Assembly (NCBI GenBank): GCA_002354055.1 | Contig: DEKW01000013.1 | Location: forward strand, 62,001 to 126,000 | Direction of reading: 5' to 3' | Source: Bacteroidales bacterium UBA2712 | GTDB taxonomy: Bacteria > Bacteroidota > Bacteroidia > Bacteroidales > Paludibacteraceae | DNA length: 64,000 bases | Part shown: piece by piece, positions 1 through 7,720 of the stretch | Layout: each line of letters opens with the position of its first letter | How positions within the stretch are numbered: position 1 is the first letter of the stretch | The notes under the pieces: generated by a model | What the model saw: the letters and a program-made list of their open reading frames with translations, nothing else | Databases searched by the model: none | What the model was told of the DNA's origin: nothing | Program-made: the position numbers and the translations under genes

Positions 1-17
1 TTTTTTGAAACCTGGTG

Positions 18-49
18 CAAAGGTACTGCTTTATTTTTGAACTTTTGTT
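18..49 (-). promoter_or_regulatory. Minus-strand promoter for a gene beyond the left edge
   Basis: On the minus strand positions 25-18 read TACCTTTG, a perfect match to the Bacteroidota -7 element TAnnTTTG. The -33 element expected near 46-49 is a poor match. It lies just past the TetR stop codon and points out of the window, so the next gene leftwards probably has its own transcript. Confidence 0.5.
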
Positions 50-55
50 CGAAAA

Positions 56-658
56 CTAATTTTTTTCTTCATTTTTTACTAAATTGTATAATTCTGTATA
101 CGTTTTCTCCAAAATAGTGAAGTCCATTTGCGCTTGTCCGAGTCCTGGGTCGAATGTGTTTTTGACATGGGTAAACATCATAGCTATTTGCTCGCGGTCG
201 ATATCTCTGCGGATCAATCCGGCGCGTTGATCGGTATAAATCGCTTTGCGCCATAGTTCCAACTCTTTGAGTGCCAGACGTTGAGCTTTGCGATGAAGAG
301 CCGGGAATTTGCTATACGCGGTAAACATCAAGTCATTGACGTTCGAGGTATTAATGGTTTTCGTGTCAAATGTCATCAAGGCCTCTTCCAAACTATGCAG
401 ATAGCCGGTTATGGTAGCTATCATGGTTTCAATACCTGCGCCTTCCGGCACACTATTCAAGGCTCGGTATTTAGGCTCCAGAAAATATTTCTCCATACAA
501 GTCTGAAACAGCTCGTCCTGATCCCGAAAATAATAATAGAGCGTTCCGCGACCCATGTCGAGCGCGAATTGCAAATCCGTGATACTGACGTTCTGATAGC
601 CTTTTAGCGCATAGAGCTCCATGGCCTTCCGGATGATAAATTCCTTACGGTCTTTCAT
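56..658 (-). CDS. TetR/AcrR family transcriptional regulator
   Basis: A 200-residue protein with the TetR layout. The N-terminal helix-turn-helix covers roughly residues 5-50, with the recognition-helix signature MGRGTLYYYF, and is followed by an all-helical ligand-binding or dimerisation region. The ligand cannot be read from the sequence. Its start overlaps the patatin stop by four bases (ATGA), so it is the last gene of a six-gene operon starting near 5345. It may regulate that operon or a membrane-lipid response, which is inference from the neighbour. The TetR call is firm and the target is unknown. Confidence 0.88.
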   Translation of the reverse strand: MKDRKEFIIRKAMELYALKGYQNVSITDLQFALDMGRGTLYYYFRDQDELFQTCMEKYFLEPKYRALNSVPEGAGIETMIATITGYLHSLEEALMTFDTKTINTSNVNDLMFTAYSKFPALHRKAQRLALKELELWRKAIYTDQRAGLIRRDIDREQIAMMFTHVKNTFDPGLGQAQMDFTILEKTYTELYNLVKNEEKN

Positions 659-1593
659 GCTTGCAGTAGTTGATTTTCGTATGCGATCAACGCATTGGTC
701 ATCAATTGATGTCCCTGCTCGATGATCTCTTCCGCCTTGTCAAAATCAAAGGTATTATAGGCATACTGCCGCATTACCGCATGGATATCCGGCGGCGTGA
801 GACGGAGTGCAAGGAGGGTGTTTTGCTGAATCTGCATGTCGCTCATGCGGTCTAACATACTGAAATAATTGACCCTCTTCCCTAAGTCTCTTGCGCGGCT
901 CGCGCGAATCGTGTCTATCTTCTTGCCTAATTGGCGCAGCTGCTGCTCAAGCCCATCCGGTACATCAAAACCCTTGGCTTCGATAGCTGCAATCTTGCCA
1001 TCTACATCGATGGATTCGGGCATTTCTTCGGTCGGCATACTATCTTTACCGCTGATATCCATCGCCACGAGAAGGTCGCCTTCCGTGCGCTCAATGACGT
1101 GCAGTGGCAACGGATTCAGTATCCCGCCGTCAATCAGCAGTTTGTCACCTATCTGGACCGGTTGAAAGAACAGCGGAATACTGATAGATGCTCGTACGGC
1201 TTCAAACAAACTGCCGGTCCGGAAGACCACTTCCTCTGTATTGACCATATCGGAGGCGACGATGGAGCAGGGGATATTCAGTTGCTCTATCGGTCTGTCG
1301 GGCACTACTTTCTCCAGTTCGTGAATGATGCGCTGACCTTTGACCAAAGAGTTGCCGCTCAGCAGGTTGATATCCATCATCCTTAGTATCAACTGCTTAT
1401 CCACGCTTAGGAACCATTCTTTCGCCTTCTTCAGTTCTCCTGCGGCGTACATACCTGCGATAATAGAACCCATGGAGCAACCGGCTATACTGGTGATAGT
1501 ATATCCTTTCTCTTCCAGAGCTTCTATGGCGCCTATGTGCGCGAGCCCGCGTGCGCCGCCCGATCCTAATACTAATGCGACGTTCTTACCCAT
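655..1593 (-). CDS. Patatin-like phospholipase family protein
   Basis: A 312-residue patatin-type serine hydrolase. Visible signatures are the glycine-rich oxyanion motif GSGGARGLAHIG near residue 10, the nucleophile elbow GCSMGS near residue 38 and the catalytic Asp motif DGGILNP near residue 154, which together make the Ser-Asp dyad. These enzymes hydrolyse acyl esters of phospholipids. There is no signal peptide and no BamA-type C-terminal barrel, so it resembles the short cytoplasmic RssA/YlbK form. It sits between gcvT (5-base gap) and the TetR gene (4-base overlap). Confidence 0.9.
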   Translation of the reverse strand: MGKNVALVLGSGGARGLAHIGAIEALEEKGYTITSIAGCSMGSIIAGMYAAGELKKAKEWFLSVDKQLILRMMDINLLSGNSLVKGQRIIHELEKVVPDRPIEQLNIPCSIVASDMVNTEEVVFRTGSLFEAVRASISIPLFFQPVQIGDKLLIDGGILNPLPLHVIERTEGDLLVAMDISGKDSMPTEEMPESIDVDGKIAAIEAKGFDVPDGLEQQLRQLGKKIDTIRASRARDLGKRVNYFSMLDRMSDMQIQQNTLLALRLTPPDIHAVMRQYAYNTFDFDKAEEIIEQGHQLMTNALIAYENQLLQA

Positions 1594-1598
1594 ACACC

Positions 1599-2684
1599 TT
1601 ACACCTCTTTCGCCGATATCAGTTTCTCGCGAATCTTGATATAGATGATGTTTCCTTTCTTTGCAAAAGCGGTCTCGACGTAACCCATACCGATACCTAC
1701 TTTGGTGTTAGGCAACATGATTCCGGAAGTCACATGACCGATAGTTTTGCCGTTTTCATCGCATATCTCATAGCCGTTACGCGGGATGGCACGCTCCAGA
1801 CACTCGAAATGAACGAGTTTGCGTTTTACGCCTTCTGCTTTTTGCGCCTTGAGGAAATCGCGATCGATGAAATCCTTGGCATCGAGCTTGGTGATCCATC
1901 CTAAACCGGCCTCTAACGGCGAGGTGGTGTCATCGATGTCGTGACCGTAGAGACAGAACCATTTCTCCAGACGCAGGCTGTCGCGAGCACCCAGACCGAT
2001 AGGCGCCAGACCGAAAGGTTTGCCTACTTCAAAGAGCGCATTCCAAATCTCAATACCGCGCTCTGCAGGGAAATAAAGCTCGAATCCACCGGCTCCTGTA
2101 TAGCCCGTGTTACTCAGGATTACACCCGGTACGCCCGCAAAACTCCACTCGCGGAACGCGTAGTAATCAATCGATTTCAGATCCGCGTCGGTCAACAGTT
2201 GCAGCAGCTCAGTAGCTTTAGGTCCTTGTACCGCTAACTGTCCGTAACGACTGCTTGCATTGTCTAGGATTAGTCCGTTCCAATCCTTATTTGAGTCCTT
2301 GATACGATTTACCCATGCCCAGTCTTTGTCGATGTTGCCGGCATTGACTACCATGAGGTATTTAGTGGTGGAATATTTATAGATGATCAGGTCATCCACG
2401 ATGCCTCCTTTGCCGTTCGGCATGCAGGTGTACTGCGCTTTTCCAGCAGGAATGACGGAGAGGTCGTTTGTTGTGATATACTGCAGGAAATCCAAGGCTT
2501 TGTCGCCTTTTACCCAGAACTCGCCCATGTGGCTCACGTCGAATACACCGACGCCCTCGCGTACAATCATGTGCTCTTGGTTAATACCCGTGGGGTACTG
2601 AATCGGCATATTAAAGCCTGCAAACTCAGCCATCTTTGCACCTAAGGCAATGTGGATGTCTGTAAATGGTGTTGTCTTTAACAT
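1599..2684 (-). CDS. gcvT: Glycine cleavage system T protein (aminomethyltransferase)
   Basis: A 361-residue protein of normal family length. It begins with the typical KTTPFTDIHIALGAKMAEFAG segment and carries the folate-binding and C-terminal barrel motifs (VSHMGEFWVKG, NTGYTGAGGFELY, RDSLRLE). It transfers the methylene group from aminomethylated H protein to tetrahydrofolate and releases ammonia. The other glycine-cleavage genes are not adjacent. The 2-base gap to pepT indicates co-transcription with the upstream genes. Confidence 0.95.
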   Translation of the reverse strand: MLKTTPFTDIHIALGAKMAEFAGFNMPIQYPTGINQEHMIVREGVGVFDVSHMGEFWVKGDKALDFLQYITTNDLSVIPAGKAQYTCMPNGKGGIVDDLIIYKYSTTKYLMVVNAGNIDKDWAWVNRIKDSNKDWNGLILDNASSRYGQLAVQGPKATELLQLLTDADLKSIDYYAFREWSFAGVPGVILSNTGYTGAGGFELYFPAERGIEIWNALFEVGKPFGLAPIGLGARDSLRLEKWFCLYGHDIDDTTSPLEAGLGWITKLDAKDFIDRDFLKAQKAEGVKRKLVHFECLERAIPRNGYEICDENGKTIGHVTSGIMLPNTKVGIGMGYVETAFAKKGNIIYIKIREKLISAKEV

Positions 2685-2686
2685 AA

Positions 2687-3847
2687 TTATGCTTTTTTGA
2701 TGATTTCAAGTATTACTTCCATTGCTTTTTCCATCGATGGAATCGGCAGATATTCGTATCGGCTGTGGAAATTCTCTCCACCGGCGAAGATATTCGGGCA
2801 GGGAAGACCTTCAAAGGACAGTCTTGCGCCGTCTGTACCGCCGCGGATAGGTTTTATTATAGGTGTCACTCCTGCCGATTTCATCGCTTCTTTAGCGAGG
2901 TCGACGATGTGCATGACGGGTTCAATCTTCTCGCGCATATTGTAATATTGGTCGCGAATCTCAATCTCCGCTGTGCCTTCTCCGTATTCGGTGTTAATCT
3001 TGCGCACTAAGTGCTCCAACTCCCGTTTGCGGTATTCGAACTGCGTGCGGTCGTGGTCACGGATGATATAACTCAAGGTGGTCTCTTCTACGGTGCCGTT
3101 CATGCCGATCAAATGGTAGAAACCTTCGTATCCCTGCGTGTGCTCCGGCGTCTGGAAACGCGGCAGCATGACGGCTATCTGGTAGGCGATACGCATGGAG
3201 TTACGCATCTTATGATACGCAGTGCCGGGGTGTACGTTCAGACCGTGTACGTGGATCTTGCATGCCGCGGCGTTGAAGTTCTCAAACTCCAACTCACCTA
3301 TCGCGCCGCCATCCATCGTATAGGCGAACTCAGCACCGAATTTCTGTACATCGAAATGGTCTGCTCCGCAGCCAATCTCTTCGTCCGGCGTGAAGCCTAT
3401 GCGTACCTTGCCATGCTTAATTTCGGGATGTTGAAGGAGGTACTCCATAGCCGTCACGATCTCTGCTATACCGGCTTTGTCATCTGCGCCCAAAAGCGTC
3501 GTGGTGTCCGTCACAATAACGTCCTGACCGGCGTAACGCGGGTCGATATAATCGCGTTCTTCTGCCTTTACGATGCTTGGTTTGACATTCTTACCACTGG
3601 CGTCGGGCGAAGTGTCCATGTGTGCGATAAAACCGATCACGGGTGCTTCTCCGCCGTTAGCAGGCAATGTAGCCATGATATACCCGTTGGAATCGAGCGA
3701 AACGTCGGTTAAACCGATACTTTTCAGTTCGTCCGCCAGGTATTGCGCAAACTCCATCTGCCCCGGGGTAGATGGCGTCATGCCGGTGTTCTCATCGCTC
3801 GTCGTGCAGAACGACACGTACTTTAAGAAACGATCTACGATATTCAT
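2687..3847 (-). CDS. pepT: Peptidase T (tripeptide aminopeptidase, M20B)
   Basis: A 386-residue, slightly short PepT. Metal-site motifs are clear: AHMDTSPDASG near residue 75, LLGADDKAG with the bridging Asp, and DEEIGCGADHF with the catalytic Glu pair. VHPGTAYHKM is the lid-domain signature. It removes the N-terminal residue from tripeptides in the cytoplasm using two zinc ions. It lies between the lipoprotein gene and gcvT in one operon. The start at MNIVDRFLKYVSFCT matches the family. Confidence 0.94.
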   Translation of the reverse strand: MNIVDRFLKYVSFCTTSDENTGMTPSTPGQMEFAQYLADELKSIGLTDVSLDSNGYIMATLPANGGEAPVIGFIAHMDTSPDASGKNVKPSIVKAEERDYIDPRYAGQDVIVTDTTTLLGADDKAGIAEIVTAMEYLLQHPEIKHGKVRIGFTPDEEIGCGADHFDVQKFGAEFAYTMDGGAIGELEFENFNAAACKIHVHGLNVHPGTAYHKMRNSMRIAYQIAVMLPRFQTPEHTQGYEGFYHLIGMNGTVEETTLSYIIRDHDRTQFEYRKRELEHLVRKINTEYGEGTAEIEIRDQYYNMREKIEPVMHIVDLAKEAMKSAGVTPIIKPIRGGTDGARLSFEGLPCPNIFAGGENFHSRYEYLPIPSMEKAMEVILEIIKKA

Positions 3848-3856
3848 AGAAACCTA

Positions 3857-4417
3857 TTATTTGCCACCAAAGGCACCGAGTAAGGTACTTAATGCGCCTG
3901 CATATTGAGCAGCGGTATTGGCATAAGAAGCAGCTTGGTTAGCGGTGTTCTGCGCCTGATTGGCTGCGTTCTGAACGGCTTGGGTTGTTTGAGTCTGCGC
4001 GTTCTTAACGGTCTCGCTGTTCTTCACCATCTCCACGAGGCTGTTAGTCACGGTCTCTACGTTGTTTTGCGTTACCAGGCCTAGGGATGAAGCCACCATA
4101 CCTTTGCCGAACTCCTTCAGATAGGTCTTGTCTTTGTAGTTCTCTTTGAGTCCCTCGCAGTTAGACACCAGCGACATGGTGTTGATAATGTTTTGCATGT
4201 TCTTGTAGTTGTACTTGTTGCCGTCGGCTTTGTACTGCGCATAGAGTGCCTGAAGTGCAGTTCCTGCTCCCTGACCGGCGCTCACGGCGGTGTTTGCCGT
4301 CTGCGTAGTGGTTGTAGCCTGGGTGGTCGCACCAGTGTTGTTGGTGGTAGTACTGTTCTTCAGAAATCCGCAACCTGCCATCATGATAGCGGTTGCAAAA
4401 AGAATGATTTTTTTCAT
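3857..4417 (-). CDS. Low-complexity lipoprotein of unknown function
   Basis: A 186-residue protein with a type II signal peptide: the lipobox MAGC places the lipidated Cys at residue 16. A Thr/Asn/Gln-rich linker of about 30 residues follows, then a helical core with a Cys at 'VSNCEGLKENYKDK', then an Ala/Gln/Asn-rich C-terminal third with heptad-like spacing that could form a coiled coil. I do not recognise the family. Its start overlaps the dehydrogenase stop by 4 bases (ATGA), so it is translationally coupled. It is probably anchored in the outer or inner membrane facing the periplasm. Confidence 0.75.
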   Translation of the reverse strand: MKKIILFATAIMMAGCGFLKNSTTTNNTGATTQATTTTQTANTAVSAGQGAGTALQALYAQYKADGNKYNYKNMQNIINTMSLVSNCEGLKENYKDKTYLKEFGKGMVASSLGLVTQNNVETVTNSLVEMVKNSETVKNAQTQTTQAVQNAANQAQNTANQAASYANTAAQYAGALSTLLGAFGGK

Positions 4418-5322
4418 AATACAATATTCATTTTATTTGTTTGTCCTTCTATGAATGCCAGGATATTATCGCACACGTTCTCGCACATAGCGATACGTCC
4501 TTCCCATGTACCTGTGCCTGTATGGGGCGATAGGACGACGTTCGGAAGTGTCAATAAGTCCGTTGAAATCGCGGGTTCGTGCTCATATACGTCTAATGCC
4601 GCGCCGGCGATGATGCCGCTTTTGAGCGCTTCTATTAGTGCTCCTTCATCTACGTGCGCACCACGCGCGGTATTGATAAGGTATGCCGTCCGTTTCATCA
4701 TCCCCAACTCCGGTTTGCCGATGAGATGGTGCACCTCCGGGGTGTAAGGCAGGTTGAGACTCAGGTAATCGCTATCTTGTAGCACATGCTGGAAATCTAC
4801 ATAGTTTGCTTCGTATTTCTGCTCGATTTCATCGGGCAAACGGTGCCTGTTATGATAGATAATATGCATTCCTGCCGCTTGTGCACGTCGTGCCAGCGCC
4901 TGACCGATCCGTCCCATACCGATGATTCCGATCGTTTTGCCGTATAAGGAGTGGCTCAGATTCCGCATGACGCCGAACTGCGCCTTCCCGGCACGAACAA
5001 GACGGTCGAACTCACTCACCCGCCGTGCGATGTCAATCATCAACGCAAAGGCCAACTCTGCCGTAGGCTCAATCACCGGCTGTGGAGTGTTCGTCACGCG
5101 TATCCCGCGCTCACGGCACGCCTCCAAATCAATATTATTGAACCCTGCACCGAAATTAGCGATGAGCCGCAAATGAGGCATCGACTCGATCATTTTTCGG
5201 GGCACGGGGTAATCAAACGTACTCACTAAAATTTCCGCTTCATCGAGCGAAGCGTACAACTCATGGCCGGCTAAACGTTTGAATCCTTCCTGAGGCAAAT
5301 CTGTCGTAAATGCGATCTTCAT
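4414..5322 (-). CDS. D-isomer specific 2-hydroxyacid dehydrogenase
   Basis: A 302-residue NAD(P)-dependent dehydrogenase. The Rossmann motif GMGRIGQALARRAQAAG is near residue 138. The active-site Arg lies in NTARGAHVDEGAL, the Glu in the segment after it, and the His in LSPHTGTGTWEGR. Gly-His-Thr around the catalytic His differs slightly from the common PHxGSAT form. The substrate is probably a 2-keto acid such as glyoxylate or hydroxypyruvate, but this cannot be fixed from sequence. It is the first gene of the operon, with its promoter ending about 15 bases upstream, so the leader is very short. Confidence 0.9.
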   Translation of the reverse strand: MKIAFTTDLPQEGFKRLAGHELYASLDEAEILVSTFDYPVPRKMIESMPHLRLIANFGAGFNNIDLEACRERGIRVTNTPQPVIEPTAELAFALMIDIARRVSEFDRLVRAGKAQFGVMRNLSHSLYGKTIGIIGMGRIGQALARRAQAAGMHIIYHNRHRLPDEIEQKYEANYVDFQHVLQDSDYLSLNLPYTPEVHHLIGKPELGMMKRTAYLINTARGAHVDEGALIEALKSGIIAGAALDVYEHEPAISTDLLTLPNVVLSPHTGTGTWEGRIAMCENVCDNILAFIEGQTNKMNIVL

Positions 5323-5336
5323 GACTAAATTTGCTG

Positions 5337-5368
5337 CAAAGGTACATAAAAAACTTTAGATAAGCAAA
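5337..5368 (-). promoter_or_regulatory. Promoter of the hydroxyacid dehydrogenase-TetR operon
   Basis: On the minus strand TTTG at 5368-5365 is followed after exactly 20 bases by TACCTTTG at 5344-5337, a perfect Bacteroidota promoter. It is divergent from, and about 25 bases away from, the promoter of the EF-G paralogue. Confidence 0.85.
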
Positions 5369-5393
5369 TTTTTTTGCAAAAATTAACGAATTG

Positions 5394-5425
5394 TTTGCGT
5401 ATATAATATTTTTTTTGTACCTTTG
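5394..5425 (+). promoter_or_regulatory. Promoter of the EF-G paralogue
   Basis: TTTG at 5394-5397, 20-base spacer, TACCTTTG at 5418-5425. Transcription should start near 5432, leaving a leader of about 45 bases before the ATG at 5476. Confidence 0.85.
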
Positions 5426-5475
5426 CGGCCAAATTGTAATGCTGACTTTACAAAAATACCTTAAATAACACAATT

Positions 5476-7632
5476 ATGGCTAAAGTTTATCAAGCAAATG
5501 AGATCAAGAATGTCGCTATGTTGGGCGGCAGCGGATCCGGTAAAACGACCCTCATGGAGTCGATGTTGTATGAGTGCGGGGTGATCAAACGCCGCGGTAC
5601 GATCGAGGCGCAATCCACCGTGTGTGACTATTTCCCGGTAGAGAAAGAGTACGGCTACTCCGTCTTCTCTACGGTTTGTAACATAGAGTTTGAGGGCAAG
5701 AAACTCAACATTATTGATTGTGCCGGTTCAGATGACTTCTGCGGCGGTACCGTAGCCGCATTGCAGATGTGCGGTTCGGCGCTTATCGTTCTTTCTGCTA
5801 ACGGCGGCGTAGAGGTAGGAACCCAGAATAACTTCCGCCTCGTCGAGAAAGCGCACAAGCCGCTGGCTTTCGTTATCAACAAGTGCGACCATGAGAACGC
5901 GGATTTTGAGCGTACGTTCGCGCAATTGAAGGAGAACTTTGGCAATAAATGTACGCTGATTCAGTTCCCGGTAAATGCCGGTGCCGGCTTCAATGCGGCT
6001 ATCGACGTCCTCAAGGGCAAGATGCTTGTTTGGAAGGCAGAGGGTGGTGCTCCTGAACTCAAGGAGATCCCTGCTGAGTATGCCGATAAGGTAGCAGAGA
6101 TGCGTCAGCAGCTCCAAGAGCAGGCAGCCGAGGCGGATGAGACACTTCTCGACAAGTTCCTGGGTGAAGGCCTGACCGATGACGAGATCATGCAGGGTCT
6201 GAAGAGCGTTTACGCAGACGGTTCGATGTATCCGGTCATCTGCTGCTCGGGTCTGAAAGATATGGGCGTTCGTCGTTTGATGGACTTCCTGAACGGCATG
6301 GCGCCGTCTCCTTCTCAGTTCAGCTATCCGACCGTAGATGGCAAGAAGATCAGCCCGGATGCTTCCGCGCCGACCAGCCTCTATGTCTTCAAGACCTCTG
6401 TAGAGCCGCATATCGGTGAGGTGAACTATTTCCGCGTAATGCAAGGTACCGTGCATAACGGCGACGACTTGGTTAATATGGAGCGTGGCTCGAAAGAGCG
6501 TATCTCGCAGTTGTACAGCGTAGCCGGTTCAATCCGTACGGCTGTAGATGAACTCGCAGCCGGTGACATCGGTGCTACCGTGAAACTGAAAGATACCCGT
6601 ACGGGAAATACTCTCAATGCAAAGGAGTGCGACAACCAATATGCTCCGATCGTTTACCCGCAGCCTCGTTACCGCCGTGCTATCAAGCCGGTGACAGAGT
6701 CCGATGCAGAGAAACTCGCAGCGCTTCTGACGCGCATGCACGAGGAGGATCCGACGTGGGTAGTAGAGCAGTCCAAAGAGCTCCGTCAAATGATTGTTTC
6801 CGGTCAGGGTGAGTTCCACCTGCGTACCCTCAAATGGAGGCTCGAGAACAATGATAAGATGATGGTTGAGTTCCTTGAGCCGAAGATCCCGTATCGTGAG
6901 ACAATCACCAAGGCTGCTCGTGCCGACTATCGTCATAAGAAACAATCCGGTGGTGCCGGTCAGTTCGGTGAGGTGCACCTGATTGTGGAGCCGTACGAGG
7001 AAGGTATGCCGGTTAAGGAGACCTATAAGTTCGGTAACCAAGAGTACAAGATCTCTGTCAAAGACCAACAGGAGATCAACCTTGAGTGGGGTGGTAAACT
7101 GATCATCATCAACTCTATTGTCGGCGGTGCCATCGACGCACGCTTCATCCCGGCTATCGTAAAGGGTATCATGGATCGTATGGAGCAAGGCCCGTTGACC
7201 GGTTCGTATGCTCGTGACGTACGCGTCATTATCTATGATGGTAAGATGCACCCGGTTGATTCGAACGAAATCTCCTTCCGTCTGGCAGGCCGTAACGCCT
7301 TTGCGCAGGCCTTCAAAGAGGCGAACCCGAAAGTCCTTGAGCCGGTTTACGACCTCGAGGTCTTCGTTCCGTCGGAGATCATGGGCGATGTCATGTCTGA
7401 TATCAACGGCCGTCGCGGTATGGTAATGGGTATGGAGACCGAGAAGAGCTTCACTCGTCTTAAAGCGCAAGTGCCTTTGAAAGAGCTCTCGTCGTACTCC
7501 ACGACCCTCAGTTCTCTCACCGGTGGCCGTGCTACCTTCACAATGGCGTTCAACTCGTACCAGCTCGTTCCGGCAGACGTACAGGAGAAACTCCTTGCTG
7601 CTTACGCTGCTACGCAGGCTGAGGAAGAGTAA
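5476..7632 (+). CDS. EF-G2-type translation factor with degenerate GTPase site
   Basis: A 718-residue protein with the full five-domain EF-G layout (G domain, domain II, then III-V with GQGEFHLRTLKWRL and the domain IV motif AGQFGEVHL). The GTPase core is altered. The P-loop is GGSGSGKTT (residues 17-25) rather than AHVDHGKTT. The switch I RGITI motif reads YGYSV. Switch II is DCAGSDDF (81-88), with Ser85 where canonical EF-G has the catalytic His. NKCD is retained. A Bacteroides EF-G2 that supports translocation without GTP hydrolysis during starvation is known, and this protein looks like that class. It has its own promoter and a terminator-like palindrome downstream. Confidence 0.88.
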   Translation: MAKVYQANEIKNVAMLGGSGSGKTTLMESMLYECGVIKRRGTIEAQSTVCDYFPVEKEYGYSVFSTVCNIEFEGKKLNIIDCAGSDDFCGGTVAALQMCGSALIVLSANGGVEVGTQNNFRLVEKAHKPLAFVINKCDHENADFERTFAQLKENFGNKCTLIQFPVNAGAGFNAAIDVLKGKMLVWKAEGGAPELKEIPAEYADKVAEMRQQLQEQAAEADETLLDKFLGEGLTDDEIMQGLKSVYADGSMYPVICCSGLKDMGVRRLMDFLNGMAPSPSQFSYPTVDGKKISPDASAPTSLYVFKTSVEPHIGEVNYFRVMQGTVHNGDDLVNMERGSKERISQLYSVAGSIRTAVDELAAGDIGATVKLKDTRTGNTLNAKECDNQYAPIVYPQPRYRRAIKPVTESDAEKLAALLTRMHEEDPTWVVEQSKELRQMIVSGQGEFHLRTLKWRLENNDKMMVEFLEPKIPYRETITKAARADYRHKKQSGGAGQFGEVHLIVEPYEEGMPVKETYKFGNQEYKISVKDQQEINLEWGGKLIIINSIVGGAIDARFIPAIVKGIMDRMEQGPLTGSYARDVRVIIYDGKMHPVDSNEISFRLAGRNAFAQAFKEANPKVLEPVYDLEVFVPSEIMGDVMSDINGRRGMVMGMETEKSFTRLKAQVPLKELSSYSTTLSSLTGGRATFTMAFNSYQLVPADVQEKLLAAYAATQAEEE

Positions 7633-7654
7633 TTTTTTAGTACTGAATAAGCAA

Positions 7655-7674
7655 AATACCTACTATTAGGTATT
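7655..7674. promoter_or_regulatory. Perfect 8+8 inverted repeat overlapping the -33 site
   Basis: AATACCTA-CTAT-TAGGTATT is a perfect 8-bp inverted repeat whose right arm overlaps the -33 position (7672-7675) of the TonB receptor promoter. No T-run follows, so an operator is a better reading than a terminator, although it could also end EF-G transcription. The regulator is unknown. Confidence 0.45.
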
Positions 7675-7703
7675 GTGTAATTCAAAAAAAAGCAGTACCT
7701 TTG
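7672..7703 (+). promoter_or_regulatory. Promoter of the TonB receptor pair
   Basis: ATTG at 7672-7675, 20-base spacer, TACCTTTG at 7696-7703. It lies downstream of the longest possible start of the receptor ORF (7673), which shows that the real start must be the ATG at 7721 or 7727. Confidence 0.8.
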
Positions 7704-7720
7704 CACCCGATTTTGAAAAA

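Noticed and set aside
6529..7470. Long minus-strand frame (313 codons) under the EF-G paralogue
   Set aside because: It is a shadow of a strongly coding plus-strand gene, with no promoter, no family motif and His/Arg/Thr-rich composition typical of antisense frames.
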